The position numbers were made by a program, and so were the translations under genes. The notes beneath the pieces are model-generated. The model was not told the origin of the DNA, did not search any database, and saw nothing but the letters and a program-made list of their open reading frames with translations. A stretch of 64,000 nt of DNA from Serripes groenlandicus (Eukaryota; Mollusca; Bivalvia; Cardiida; Cardiidae), in the NCBI GenBank assembly GCA_031761405.1, contig JASEVX010000010.1, positions 15,742,942-15,806,941 of the forward strand, given 5' to 3'. This document shows positions 1 to 61,460 of this stretch, piece after piece (within the stretch, counting starts at the first letter, position 1; the number at the start of each line of letters is the position of its first letter).

Positions 1-569
1 TATCAGCTGCTTGACTTCTGCTTAAAAGACATCTTCAGAATAAATTGGGTAAAAGCTGAGAAAAAAAATGAAAGTGTTGTTTTGACAGAAATGAAAACAT
101 TTTTGGAAACAAATTTTTGCCTCAATGTTTTCAAGTTTTCTTTTGAGCAGAATATTCAAAGTTGCTTATATCGGGTTATCGAATGATAATGGCACATCAT
201 CTAACATAGACACTTAAGCAAGGTTGTTATATAATGTGGTTGTTTAGCTTTGTAGTACATTTTCACATCCAGAGAACTAGACCAGAGGGAGTCAGCAGGT
301 CTTTTCCGCACAATATTTTTCTTATTACTCAACAAAATCCTATATTGTGGGTATTCAAAAGAAACGTTTCACTGAGATGATTCTTTTGAGTACCCACAAC
401 GTAGGGTTTGAATGTCCAATAAGGATTATAGCACATGAAAAATGCCCCTTATCTAGAGCTCTGTGTGTGACATCATTTCGATTATCAGAGATTATTAAAA
501 AAAAAAAAAAAAATGAATGACACTTATGTTCTGATTTATACAAAATCAGGTTTTATCACATAGTTCAAT

Positions 570-735
570 TAAACCTTTCTCTCATGCAGATTCCTTTCGA
601 TAACATTATGGCAAAAGGAGAAGTTGCTCATAATGAGCAATTTCTCCTTTTGCCACAATGATTTCAATTCTTATTGAATGATTTTACCATCATTTATAGA
701 TATTTTCCATATTTTACCCTAGATAGAACATTTGC
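570..735. mobile_element. TTAA MITE family A, partial
   Basis: TTAAACCTTTCTCTCATGCA, then ATGGCAAAAGGAGAAGTTGC with a clear hairpin to about 655 and CATTTATAGATATTTTCCA. The right end is missing. Confidence 0.8.
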
Positions 736-739
736 ATTC

Positions 740-1480
740 CTAACTTTGGTGTATTTGGTTAGAAAATAATATTGAACACATATCTGAGAAATCCATTATC
801 TATATGCATTTTTTAGATTCATTTGAATGATATGACTGAATGAAATGAACTTTCGTGTCAGTTCTGCTTTGCTCTCGTATTGTACGCAAGACAAAACAGT
901 AAAGGGGAGAAAATCAAATGCAAGACACAATGGATATTGGAAAATTGGTTTCGTCTGCGTCCAAAATGTCAGAATAAAAATTATTGTAACATTTGTGAAA
1001 ATGCTTTTTCAATTTTTATACAAGGTTGAAACACTGTGAGAAAAGAGGTGTTTTGCTTGTTATGCTTTCACAAGTATCTTGTTGCCCATGCATATATTAA
1101 TGTGATCTGTATGAGGGAAAGGTGGATGTTTTTGTCCAAACCATTTGGATCCGGTTTGCAGACTATTATTTCATTCGAACATTGTCTTCCGAGAATTAAT
1201 AGGATCAAAAATATGATTTATTTTGATTACTTATGTGCCTTGCACTGTCTTACAATGGTCATTAAATGAGTTTTGGGGCAAGGTTAAAATTGTTTCTACA
1301 CATAGTAACAATAATAAACTTGTTTTAGCATCATGCTTTGTTTTGTTATACAGCCAATGTAATTTATTGAAAACCTTAAAATCGAACAATTCTGCAAACG
1401 CGTCCTAAATGGAAAAATCTACTAGCATACGATTGTTAACTTTATTGAAAATTATCTCTTGGCAAAAAGGCTTCGCAGCT
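740..1480. other. Unassigned AT-rich stretch
   Basis: Short overlapping frames on the plus strand (845-1408) show no recognisable domain, no splice-consistent continuation and no repeat that I could match elsewhere in the window. Confidence 0.5.
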
Positions 1481-1485
1481 ACAGA

Positions 1486-1740
1486 GGATATCAAGGGCTT
1501 GGTGTGAAACGGTTGTAACTAAAATTGGTATTTTTTACCAAGGTTAATCACCTCGCCATAATGTTTTTATAAGCGTTAAATAATTTTCCTTGGTAAACAA
1601 TGGAAATTTAGGTGCCATTCCTCGTTCTGAGCAATGGCACCTAAATTTGCATTGTTTACAAAGGGGTCAAAATTGCCCCTAAACCAGAGTTTTCAAAATA
1701 GGTTTTTAATTACAACCATTTCACACCAAGCCCTCAATAC
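1486..1740. mobile_element. Palindromic MITE family B copy 1
   Basis: Begins CAAGGGCTTGGTGTGAAACG and ends with its inverse TTTCACACCAAGCCCTCA. The centre is a palindrome AGGTGCCATTCCTCGTTCTG / GAGCAATGGCACCT. Noncoding. Confidence 0.85.
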
Positions 1741-1890
1741 AGTACAGCCAGGCACTTCTTGGGACGAGCAGCAAGTTGCCAGTTGCTTGAAAAGACTTGT
1801 AGTTTGGAGTACTGGTGTGAGAAAGCCAGGAGACACACATGGGTAGGAGTCAATTGGCTGCTGTGGTTTGACTGAACATTGGTTGAAAAC
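1738..1890 (+). mobile_element. SINE body fragment
   Basis: GACGAGCAGCAAGTTGCCAG, CTGGTGTGAGAAAGCCAGGA and ACTGAACATTGGTTGAAAAC, the reverse orientation of the SINE body, next to family B copy 1. Confidence 0.65.
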
Positions 1891-2083
1891 ACCAAACAAT
1901 CAATCTTAACTAGAAGACATTGGCTTGAATGTTGAGTGATCTAAAGGTCATGAGTTTGATTTACATATGGGAGGTCTCAAATCACTGGTTCAATCCAGGA
2001 AACAGCCACAGGAGTAAATAATATAAGTTTTCAAGAACTTGTATAATCAATGTAAAATATATAATCTTGACCCTTTCAAAACA

Positions 2084-2540
2084 TAAACAAATCTGCAGAG
2101 GAAGACTTTGGAAACATCTAGGCAAAAATATGGAAATCTCATTAAATGAAATTGTAATTATTTGTTGCAAATGGAGAAATCACTCAACCTCTGAACCGTT
2201 TGACTTGTTGTAGTTTCTTGATTGTTGTGGTTGAAGTAGTGGCCTTAATTATTAGTTTTTCTGTCACTTTACAAGCTAACCATTTACCTGATATGTTATT
2301 TCAGGGTAGTCTTCTTTTGAACACACTTTGGGATAAAAAAACTCCTTCCATCATACAACAAAAGATTCAGGCGAAAATATGGAAAATCTCTACAAATGGA
2401 GCAGGATAATTGATTAGAGTTGAAAATATTGTAGCAAAAGTAGAAATTGGAGTTTCTCCTTTTCCACAATATTTTGTCAAAAAGTCAGTCGCGACAGAGG
2501 GCTCAAAATGTGTCTACATGTGGGAAAGTGTAAATTGGCC
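2084..2540. mobile_element. TTAA MITE family A, two diverged fragments
   Basis: 2084-2180 has AACAAATCTGCAGAGGAAGA and ATGGAAATCTCATTAAATGA. 2344-2535 has AAGATTCAGGCGAAAATATG, GAGTTGAAAATATTGTAGC, TTTCTCCTTTTCCACAATAT and TCTACATGTGGGAAAG. Both are old copies. Confidence 0.65.
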
Positions 2541-2621
2541 TAGAAATTCTCAGTCATCTGCTGCAGATTTGTTGTGTGTGGAAATGAGTAAATAAATTCT
2601 TTATTTACGATATCTTTATGA

Positions 2622-2843
2622 TAGAATATTTCTGTATGGTTATACTCATCAAGATAAAGGAATAATTTGGGAGCATTGAGAGGGTTTATTCTGCATAGAA
2701 TATTTCTGTATGGTTATACTTATCAAGATAAAGGAATAATTTGGGAGCATTGAGAGGGTTCATTCTGCATAGAATATTTCTGTATGGTTATACTTATCAA
2801 GATAAAGGAATAATTTGGGAGCATTGAGAGGGTTCATTCTGCT
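2622..2843. repeat. 74-bp tandem repeat, three units
   Basis: Three nearly identical units beginning TAGAATATTTCTGTATGG at 2622, 2696 and 2770. Confidence 0.93.
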
Positions 2844-3361
2844 TTCTTGTAGATTGTGGTACGGCATTATCGGACAGCTTTATGTAGTCAATTTACTCAA
2901 TTCAGTTGCAATATCTCATCTGTATATATATATCATCCATATATTTTTTATTACACTCAGTATTGATATAGACATTTTTTGGTCAGGTCTGCTTGCAGTT
3001 TGCCTTGACCTTTCAGTGACCTTGACATTGGAGCCACATGGGTGTGTTGATGTATACGCATACCTATATATATATAGGTAGTTGTCTTGATTGTGTCTTG
3101 CTGAAGCATGGATACACCGTTTAACCATATATGATTATTTTAAAGTATGTCAGCTTTGAAAACGTATAAGTCTAAAATGCGTTAAATCTTTAAAACATTA
3201 TGGGATTTCTTGTATGATAAATATGCATTAAACATTTCCTAGATTTATAGATGCTTCCAGGCTGTTATATCATTTTCCTGAGATGTTTTAAAAGCAACTG
3301 ACTATATATATAAGGGGACTGTTAATGTTTAGAAAAGAAATGTCATCCAAATATAGGAAGG

Positions 3362-3442
3362 TTTAACCTTTTGTCACAGTGTTTCCAAAAGTTGTATGCT
3401 GCGACAGTGTCAGAAACCATCTGTATGTGGGAAAGGGGTTAG
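3362..3442. mobile_element. TTAA MITE family A, right-end fragment
   Basis: CCTTTTGTCACAGTGTTTCC, AGTTGTATGCTGCGACAG and CTGTATGTGGGAAAGGGGTT. Confidence 0.7.
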
Positions 3443-4084
3443 ACATCAAATCTCTAAACTTGGCTTCATATTAAAAAACATTTAAACCAGCGTCTCTGCC
3501 ATAGTAAAAGGAACACTTGAGGGCTAATCCGCTATTATTCTGTATATTGTTCATAATGAAACAAGGTCTTGTTATCATGAAAATATCAATACTTCATGTT
3601 TATACAATGTATACCAGTATATATTTTTTGCCCAAAGGTCGGCAGCAGGTTAATTTGGTTGGGTAATAGCAACAGGTGGGCGTGTCTCATTTCCACAGTG
3701 TAATGATACTTGTTGGAATCTATTCTGTAAGTGATCTAGTGTTTGTTCCTGTTTTTTTGTGTTAATTCCATATCATTATAATATATTGCTTTTACAATAG
3801 AAATCATGTGAGAAAAGAAGTCGGTACCAGGACATTGCAACTCTTTCCCCCCTCATTACAATATTTGAAAGTATGTTCACATAGAGAGGTTAATTAACAA
3901 AAAGAACATGAGATTGAAGTCCTTGTTGTGTGCAACAATTTCTTCTGAGGATAAATTTAGAGTTGAATAACACAGGGCAAGAGTTGTTGCCCTTTTTTGT
4001 GGTGAAATGATCTAGTTAAGTGTTATACTTTGACAGCTTAGTGCCATATAAGCATATCTTCTACAATATGTTTATCCTTATCCA

Positions 4085-4272
4085 ACTTATACATCTGTAT
4101 GTAGATAAAGATGTGGAAAATACTCCAGAAATGAAAGTACATGTATACATACATATGTACAATTTTTGAAAATAGTTCAAAATATTGTGTCAAAAGAAGA
4201 AAAAGCTTATTTCGAGCAAATTCAACTTTTACCACAATGTTTTCAAAAAAAATGTCTGAGTGGTAAGAGAGG
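4085..4272. mobile_element. TTAA MITE family A, interior fragment
   Basis: Contains AAATATTGTGTCAAAAGAAG, GAGCAAATTCAACTTTTACC and CACAATGTTTTC, without clear termini. Confidence 0.6.
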
Positions 4273-4334
4273 TTTAGATATGAGTGGAATGAAAAGGGAT
4301 CCCCAGTTTGGCAGCACTTCTAGTTTGTTGTAAC

Positions 4335-4552
4335 ATGTTAATCCTTTCCCACATACAACAAATATGTTGCAGGGGACTGAAATCATCTGGATAGCATAAA
4401 AAAAAACCTCTTGATAAAAGTTGAGTTTTATAATAGAGTTGAAAACATTTTGGCAAAAGGAGAATTTTCTCCTTTTCCCGCATCGTTGTCAAAAAGAAAT
4501 ATGCTTCAGGCACGTCTAAAAGCGTCTGCATGTTGGAAAAGGTGTTAACACT
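4335..4552. mobile_element. TTAA MITE family A copy
   Basis: TTAATCCTTTCCCACATACA to GTTGGAAAAGGTGTTAA. The central hairpin is shortened to GGAGAATTTTCTCC. Confidence 0.83.
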
Positions 4553-4884
4553 TTGTCATCTAATGTCTGTCCTGCCGATAGTGAAGGCACTGGAGACTGG
4601 GCATATGCACAGACTGGTCCGAGTCTTCACTGACTGCATACTGATGTATCAAAACTTCCTTTTTGTCTGACATGACTTCTCTTTGTCGTTATGGTTGTAT
4701 GGCAATAAGCAGACGATTTGTTGATTTTATGCATGCTGCTTTATATTTTCTTTCTTTCATAATTGTAAGGGTCATGGTCATATTAAATGTTACTGCAATT
4801 AAAACATACAAAAATATCTCCTTGTATTTTTTTTTTTTTTTATTGTCTTTAACCATTTACAGTATTCAAGTGTCCCCGTTTTTG

Positions 4885-5320
4885 TTGAGCCTGCTTGCGG
4901 TGAGCTCGACATAGCTGTCACAGTGGCGGTTCGGTGTATGTACGTGCGTGCCCCCGTCTGTCCGTACCTTGTCCAGCCCGCATCTTAACCATGCATCATA
5001 GGATTTCCAAGAAACTTGTCACACATATTATCCATGATGATGCGGCGTCAAGGTCACACTTAGAGGTCAAAGATCAAAATGAGAACTGTTGATTTTTTAA
5101 AGTTGAACGCCGTTTTCAACAATTTTTCAGTCATTTCACGTTGGTCAGTTTTCCTACACATGCGTTTTCTGGCATTCCCACACTAGTACTCAACACATAG
5201 TCTTTGTAAGCAACTGGCTGATTTTCCACATAGACTGTTTGTTAGCCCATCGGTGGATGACGCTTGTCACAGTGACTTTTGTCAAACGTCGGAAAGAACG
5301 TTGGTCGTAAAAATGAATGT
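4885..5320. repeat. Two dispersed repeats: GAGCTCGACAT type and SINE body
   Basis: 4885-5070 has TGCGGTGAGCTCGACATAGC and CGCATCTTAACCATGCATCA, repeated at 19855-20190. 5098-5305 matches the SINE body of 56543-56796 (GAACGCCGTTTTCAACAA, GGTGGATGACGCTTGTCAC). Confidence 0.72.
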
Positions 5321-5421
5321 GTAGTAATGATTTTGTCATTGCGTGCACCCGTCCGTCTTGTAATTTTGATAGAGCTGATATTTTTGTTCAATACTTTATC
5401 AGAAAATTCCATATCAAGCTG

Positions 5422-5482
5422 CAGCCTCGGTGGCGTAGAAGTTGGAGCGGAAGTCTAGGGTTCGATCCCCGGTCGGATCATA
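5422..5482 (+). mobile_element. tRNA-like SINE head
   Basis: GCCTCGGTGGCGTAGAAGTT and GGGTTCGATCCCCGGTCGG, the same head type as the first half of the 47.3-kb SINE, shortened in the middle. Confidence 0.62.
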
Positions 5483-5570
5483 TCAAATAGTTTCAAAATG
5501 GTAGTAGTGACTTCCCCTCATCGCGCTCTGGGTTGCGGGGATAACATTACCGCTGATATGCTCGTGTCAA

Positions 5571-6890
5571 AATAAGCCTACCAGCGGTACTGGTAATTTA
5601 CCCAGGTAAACCCTTGGTATGACTGAAATACTGTATAATTGAAAGAGCCTACCAGAAGTCCTAGTAATTTACCCAGGTAGCTCATTGGTATGACTGAAAT
5701 ACTGTAGATTTGAAAGGGCCTTCCAACGGTACTGGTAGTTTACCTAGGTAAAGCCTTGGTATGACTGAAATACTGTAGAATTGAAAGAGCCTACAAGTGG
5801 TACAGGTAATTTGCCCAGTTAAAGCATTGATATGACTGAAATTCTGTAGAATAGAAAGAACCTTCCAGTAATACTGGTAATCTACCCAGGTAACGCATTG
5901 ATATGACTGAAATATTGTAGAATTGAAAGAACCTTCCAGTAATACTGGTAATCTACCCAGGTAACGCATTGATATGACTGAAATACTGTAGAATTGAAAG
6001 AGCCTTCCAGAGGTACTGGTAATTTACACAGGTAACGTATTGTTATGACTGAAATACTGTAGAATTGAAAGAGCCTACCAGAGGTACTGGTAATTTACAC
6101 AGGTAACGCCTTGATGTGACTGAAATATTGTATAATTGAAAGAACCTTCCAGTAATACTGGTTATTTACCCAGGTAACGTATTGATATGACTGAAATACT
6201 GTATAATTGAAAGAACCTTCCAGTAATACTGGTTATTTACCCAGGTAACGTATTGATATGACTGAAATACTGTATAATTGAAAGAACCTTCCAGTAATAC
6301 TGGTTATTTACCCAGGTAACTCATTGATATGACTGAAATACTGTATAATTGAAAGAACCTTCCAGTAATACTGGTTATTTACCCAGGTAACTCATTGATA
6401 TGACTGAAATACTGTATAATTGAAAGAGCCTACCAGCGGTACTGGTAATTTACCCAGGTAACGCATTGATATGACTGAAATACTGTATAATTGAAAGAGC
6501 CTACCAGACGTACTAGTAATTTACCCAGATAACGCATTGATATGACTGAAATACTGTAGAATTGAAAGAGCCTACCAGAGGTACTGGTAATTTACCCAGG
6601 TAACTCATTGATATGCCTGAAATACTGTAGAATTGAAAGAGCCTACCAGTGGTACTGGTTATTTACCCAGGTAACGCATTAATATGACTGAAATACTGTA
6701 TAATTGAAAGAACCTACCAGAGATTCCTTGTAATTTACCTAGGTAACGCATTGATATGACTGAAATACTGTAGAATTGAAAGAGCCTTCCAGCGGTACTG
6801 GTTATTTATCCAGGTAACGCATTGATATGACTGAAATACTGTAGAATTGAAAGAGCCTAACAGAGGTACTGGTAATTTACCCAGGTTCAG
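5571..6890. repeat. 71-bp minisatellite, about 18 units
   Basis: Unit contains ATGACTGAAATACTGTAGAA, GAGCCTACCAG, and GTACTGGTAATTTACCCAGG. It lies downstream of the SLC6 stop. The period is not a multiple of three and open frames across it are short. Confidence 0.95.
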
Positions 6891-7129
6891 GGCCATTGAA
6901 CTCTGTCAGAGTTACGGACCATTGTTTTATCGTGATAACATGCCGTACGTGACCATTAACCGACAAATTTGATTATTTGCTGAATTCCTGCAATATATAC
7001 CAAGATTAAGCAGCACGAACATAACGTTTGATCTTGGTCTATGGTGTTTAACACTTTCCAATAAACACAAAACAGCAACAGACGACGTCTGCTCATCCAT
7101 GCCAAACTATTTTAAAAAATAGATAAAAT

Positions 7130-7268
7130 ACAAATGGATATAAAAAATTATTGAATTGAGTTGGAAATAAAGTAGCAAATTTAGATATTGCTCATCAATA
7201 TCAAATTTGCAACAATGTTTTTGAAAGCTGTCTGCTGCAGATCCTGTATGTGGGAACGGATTAGAAGT
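7130..7268. mobile_element. TTAA MITE family A, partial
   Basis: GAATTGAGTTGGAAATAAAG, ATATTGCTCATCAATATC as hairpin centre, GCTGTCTGCTGCAGATC and TGTATGTGGGAACGG. Confidence 0.68.
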
Positions 7269-7469
7269 CGCTCATATCGAGATAAGGGTTAAATATATGA
7301 AGAGGTACAAACATTTTATCAGCAAATTATTCGTTACAGCCTCTGAATTTGGGATCGGACAACCAAAAATTCTTCTTTTAATTTGATAGTGTATTAAAAA
7401 CGATTATGACATCAATATTTACCATGTACTAGTATGTGCATGTTACGGTAGATAGGTCATACCAGACGG

Positions 7470-8218
7470 TACCTTACTAGCGACGCCACGAAATCTCTCG
7501 TGAACTCTCTGGTCACATCAAGACTCGACTACTGTAACGTGCTGCTGAATGCCATCACTAATACCGTGAACAAATGTTCAGAACAAAGCCCCCCATATTA
7601 TTACCAGGACTTCCTGTTACAGCCACATCACTCCCATGTTCAAAGAACTTCATTGGCTGACTGTGCAGTACAGAGTACAGTACACCACAATAACTCTTAC
7701 ATACAAAGCCTTGCATCGTCAATTCCCGGAATATGTCAAAAACATGTTAAAGGTGTATAGACCTCAACGAGACCTAAGCAAAAACATAAAGCTATGTACA
7801 AAACACTAGTAGTACCAAGATGTCGGACTGCAATGATTGGTGACAGAAGTTATGTGACTGTTGCCCAAACGCTATGAAGTTCTCTTCCAGTAGGAATAAG
7901 GGACTGCGACACGTTTGCTTCTTTTAAAAGAGCCTGAATACACATTTTTTCATTGAGATATATCTCAATATAAACACAAGCCTTAATTCGTCAGTTTTAT
8001 ACGGGTTTTGTTTTTAACATTTTTTTTAATATTCTGTAGATATACCACCGTCCGTAAAGCTTTTATAGTTTAGCTTTTTATCATTTGTAATATTTTAATA
8101 CCTACTGATGCTTTTTATAGATTGTTTGTATGTATACATATAATTGTTTGTTAAGCATATTTGAACGTATTTAGTGCTATATACATGTGGTATAATAATA
8201 ATAACAATAATAATGTGT
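7470..8218 (+). mobile_element. LINE 3' fragment (ORF2 C-terminus and tail)
   Basis: Encodes SLVTSRLDYCNVLLNAIT, then, after frame changes, FKELHWLTVQYRVQY, ALHRQFPEYVKNM and SLPVGIRDCDTF. These are typical of the C-terminal end of jockey/CR1-type ORF2. An AT-rich 3' segment follows and ends in an ATAATAATAAC-like tail near 8200-8215. It is 5' truncated, as LINE copies usually are, and different from the LINE at 33-39 kb. Confidence 0.75.
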
Positions 8219-8500
8219 AGAAATATGCATGATTGTGTTTCTTACTTGGTGTATACTTAAACGATTATGTCACCAATATGAAGCTTGTATTATTAAGTAA
8301 GACTATCACGTGTGCGATTATATCTAGTAATATTTATGATTATGTTTCTTTTATGCGCGCGTGAAATAGTGTTATGACACCATAAGTAACGGTGTATGAT
8401 TAGGTCTAGAGATATGTATGATCGTGTTTCTTCGTGCGTGCACGAACATACAGATTATGGCACCACCATAAAGAGTGCACGATATTTGTCTAGTTATAGT
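8215..8500. repeat. Degenerate triple repeat just past the SLC6 stop
   Basis: Three loose copies of ATGATTGTGTTTCTT, then GATTATGTCACCAATATGAA and TCTAGTAATATTTATGA, in the probable 3' UTR region on the other strand of the gene. Confidence 0.65.
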
Positions 8501-8513
8501 CATGAGTACATTC

Positions 8514-57329
<48,816 letters not shown>

Positions 57330-57576
57330 TTTCCAAAACGATTCACACAACTCGAATCAATGTAGTTCTCTATTAAAAGGAAATCATCTAGATATATACT
57401 ATATATCTCCACAGCAGTTTATTAAAAGTCCGCTCTGCCCTGCGTCCAATGAAACAGTTTGGTAGCTAACGTTTGCCATATAACAGCTACAATCCACCAC
57501 TATTTTAAAGTTTCTGTAATTTTATTGGTGGATTGGCAGCCGTGAGCTAACATACTGTTTTACTGAACCCAGGTCT

Positions 57577-57810
57577 AATTTAACGCTTTTCTACATACAA
57601 CAAACTCTGCAGCAATCGACATCGAAATCATCCAAGAAAACATATGGATAATTTCTTTAAATAAAAGAATAATCATTGAATATAGTTGAAAACATTGTGG
57701 CAAAAGGGGAATTTGCTCATTGTGAGCAAATTCTCATTTTGTCACAGTGTTTTCAAAAGCCCTCTGCTGCAAAGGCGTAAGCAAGTGTCTTTATGTGGGA
57801 AACGGTTAAC
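57577..57810. mobile_element. TTAA MITE family A copy upstream of exon 1
   Basis: TTTAACGCTTTTCTACATAC to TATGTGGGAAACGGTTAA. Hairpin GGGAATTTGCTC / GAGCAAATTCTC at about 57709-57733. It lies about 250 bases 5' of the SLC6 start codon. Confidence 0.85.
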
Positions 57811-58324
57811 AAAAACAAAACTCTGTGTGAAAAATCGGTATGTAAATAATACGAACAGCATAGTTGGTTAATCAAGCGGTCCGGGCTTGCTTATTACTTT
57901 TATCCACCGTTTTCATGGTGTTTTTTGAGTCGTCCTCTTTGAAAACGCAAGAACAAAATGTGTACTCTTTATATAAATTCCAAATATTGTGAGGAAAGAA
58001 GACACTGTCTATATATATTTTTTTAAATCAAGTCTGATGCTGATACATCTTAAGTTGTTCAATTCACATAAAGTATTGATATGACTTAAAACTTCTCCTT
58101 AATTGATCAAAAATCTATCTACAATGCAATTTTATAGTTAATTCAGGTGAGACTAAAAAAAGAAGAAGAAGACTTTTCCCCAATTGCCTCTTTCCGTAAT
58201 GTTTCTTAATGTTCTGCTGCTGCAGTGGTGTCATCAGTCCGTGCAACGTGATGAAGAGCGATGAAATTTGTGTTACCATTTACAGAAAAGGTTTGTGTAG
58301 TTTTCCTTAAGTTCACGTAATTAT

Positions 58325-58800
58325 CTTTGTTAACCCTTTCCCATTACAATTAACTTGAAGTTTGTGTAGTTTTACTAAATTGTACGTACATGTAAATATC
58401 TTTGTAAAATGTGTTCTTTTTGTTAACCCTTTCCCATTTACAGAAAAGTTCAAGTTCGTGTAGTTTTCCTAAATTGTACGTAAATATCTTTGTAAAATGT
58501 GTTCTTTTTGTTAACCCTTTCCCATTTACAGAAATGTTCAAGTTCGTGTAGTTTTCATAAATTGTTCGTAAATATGTTTGTAAAAATATGTTCTTTTTGT
58601 TAACCCTTTCCCATGTACAGAATAGTTCAAGTTCATGTAGTTTTCATAAATTGTACGTAATTATCTTTTTAAAAATGTGTTAGTTTTGTTAACCCTTTCC
58701 CGTTTACAGAAAAGTTCAAATTCGTGCAGTTTTCCTAAATTTATGTAATTATCTTTGTAAAATGTGTTCTTTTTGTTAACCCTTTCCCAAATGCAACACA
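58325..58800. repeat. Tandem array of a MITE terminus, units of 78-103 bp
   Basis: Six GTTAACCCTTTCCC ends at about 58329, 58432, 58510, 58599, 58688 and 58775, each but the last followed by a linker such as AAGTTCAAGTTCGTGTAG. The last leads into a full MITE copy (to about 58990). The outermost end of the TTAA MITE family has been amplified together with neighbouring sequence. Confidence 0.85.
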
Positions 58801-58992
58801 TCCACAGCAGACGACTTCGAAAACGCATTGAAAAATATAGGGGTAAATCTCTATAAATAAATGTAAAACTATTGAAAAGTGTTCACAAAATGTGCAATTG
58901 CTCATTATGACTAATTTCTCATTTTTACAATGTTTTCAAAAGTCATCTGAATGCAGAGGCGTCAGGAAGCGTCTGTATGTGGGAACGGGTTA
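58775..58992. mobile_element. TTAA MITE copy at the end of the tandem array
   Basis: Runs from TTAACCCTTTCCC through CAGCAGACGACTTCGAAAAC, a degraded central hairpin, and GCGTCTGTATGTGGG to GGGTTAAA. Confidence 0.85.
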
Positions 58993-59199
58993 AAGGAAAA
59001 CAAGTGTATACAGGGGATTGTAGGAGAATCACTTTACATGAAACAGACGGCATATGTCGCCCACGCAGCAGACAATGTATGAGCACATTGTAGAAAATGG
59101 AGACATTGCCCAATCTGAGCACACACAGATTTCTTCTCTGTGTCAAAATTAAAAAAAAATCCAAATTCAACATCATTTTTTCTCCAATGTTTTATGACA

Positions 59200-60735
59200 G
59201 ACGATTCATAGTCTCAAACATATCTAGGTAGTTCAATCCGAAATAATCTGTCCTCAAACAGAATAGTCTCATTAAAACCAGACATAAACGTCGCCAGGTC
59301 GTATATAGATCTGATGACTGTCCCATATATGTCGTTTCAGATTGACCTTTGCATCAGCCAATCTAATCGACGCTTACCAAATCTTTCGGTATAAAACAGG
59401 TACGATTACCCATATATATCAAAGCACTCAAAATACTGTTGGATGGAACCACTGGTACTGTTATAAGTGTAAAAAGCTGGTAACCTGTTGCTCATATTTG
59501 GGAATTAACAACACATTTGCATAATTGCAAATTATGTAAACATATAATGGTGATACGTTTTTTTAATAATTATACTTTCATTTATAGGGATTTCCATATT
59601 TGTACCTAGATGTATTCAATGTTGTATATTGCAAATGGTTAATTAACATCGCCTATACTGTAGTTCACTATGTAACTTTGACGCAGGTATAGCGAAACAT
59701 TGTTGTTTTCAATAATATATCTCTATTTATAGTGAGATTCCATATGTTTGTTTGCCTATATGCTTTGAAAGTCTTCTGCAGCTGCTTTGTTGTAAGTGGG
59801 GAAAGGGCAAAATCGTGCTCGATAGCTATCGGATATAATTAATTAAGTTCAAACTGACTTGGGGTCTGAGCATGATCAATTGTTTAATGACCTTAACTTT
59901 TGTTATAATCTGACCCATGTATACTTTTGTTATTTTCTGACCCATGTATACTTTTGATATAGTCTAACCTCAATCCAGTCTGGCATTGAGGTCAAAATAG
60001 TTCAGTATGTATAAACAATGTTTTTGTGTATTCTTAAATTGATTGTGAATATATGCATTCGATCTTGATAGAAACATTGTACTCACATTATTTTATGAAA
60101 AGTAAAACCACCACTCATACACCACTTACATTTTCAATGTTATTTATCAAAGTTGAGATATATTGACTAACTTTTGGTACTACTTTTGTTGTGTGTTCTT
60201 AGGTGGAGACATTTTTTAAGTCAAATTCCAATGTTTTTCTGTTTAAAATTGGGGATCCAATTGATGTATGCTGTTTAAAATGCCACACTACAATAGACAG
60301 TGGTACAATGAACACTATAACGAAGCGGTGATTGTCGAGTGCTCCGATTTTATAGCACGGGCGTTTGTCGTTTCGTGCGATAACATTGGCCATAAAAACC
60401 GAGCACGTGCTCATGAGTATTTAAGTGTAATAGGTAAACTCAAATCCAACATGCGTACAGTTAGGTATTTTTTGTCTGATTTTAATGAGATTTCAAAAAG
60501 AACAAAAATGGATCAAATAGGCGAAAGAAATCCGCCGTAGCCTACCATGAATAGAATATAATAACATAGAATCTGACAGCCCATCATAATTCAACACCTC
60601 CACCTGCAGACAGATGTTGAATATGTAAATCAAAATAAATTAACACATCAAAAGGCTTAAGCAAGTAGAAATGGATATTAATTATGTAGAAAAGCCACGC
60701 AGTCAGCGGTAATGTAAAATGCATTCTCTCATGTA
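59200..60735. other. Upstream flank with fragments and one small unexplained frame
   Basis: Contains two old MITE family A right-half fragments (about 59565-59640 and 59720-59815). A 90-codon plus frame at 60268-60540 (MPHYNRQWYNEHYNEAVIVE...) is not recognised. It has no intron signals that I could join and may be chance or a transposon relic. Confidence 0.4.
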
Positions 60736-60965
60736 AACTTTCACATTACAACACGTTCTCGCGCCTCTTCAGCAAACGACTTTTGAAAACATTGTGGTAA
60801 AGAAAGAAATTGCTCAATAGAATTTTCGCCCTTTTCCACAATGTATTCATCCCCATTTGATAATTTTACTTTAATCTACGCTCGCATACAGACTTTCAAT
60901 AACGTTTGCTCCATGGTTTTCAAAGTCGTCTGCTGCACATTTGTTGTATGCGGGGAAAGCGTTAA
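60736..60965. mobile_element. TTAA MITE family A copy
   Basis: CACATTACAACACGTTCTCG, GACTTTTGAAAACATTGTGG and AAAGTCGTCTGCTGCACATT. It ends GCGGGGAAAGCGTTAA. Confidence 0.8.
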
Positions 60966-61460
60966 TATGTATAAGGACTACGAAGGATCCACGCTGACAG
61001 GTTCTGTTATGTGTGTGCGTGTGTAAGGTAGGTTCACACGCGTATACTTTGCTTTGCGATCAGGGGGGATGTCCGGGGTCAGTTACGAAGGACATCCTCA
61101 CTGACATGTTCTGTTCTGTGTGCGTATGTATATGGTAAGTAAATATGTGTATACGCATGCGTATACTATGCTTTGCGTGTCAAGGTGGATGTCCGACTCA
61201 GTTACGACGAACATTCTCAATGACATGCTATGTTTTGTGCGCGCATGTAAATGAAGAGTTATTATGATTTACAAAGTTCATCCTTTATATGAGTTTATAT
61301 TCTTACAAATATCGATCACTACATAGTATAAAATTGTGTATTGTAGATATGTTTATAAAATATGTTTATTGTAACTCAAAAAAATGTAAAGTTTACGTGT
61401 AATAAAAACCTGCTTTGTTCTGTTCTGTATAAGAACTGTTTTATCCATTTACCTATACAT

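Noticed and set aside
60268..60540. 90-codon frame of unknown type
   Set aside because: No recognisable domain, no homologous segment in the window and no splice partners. It is kept only as a note in the flank description.
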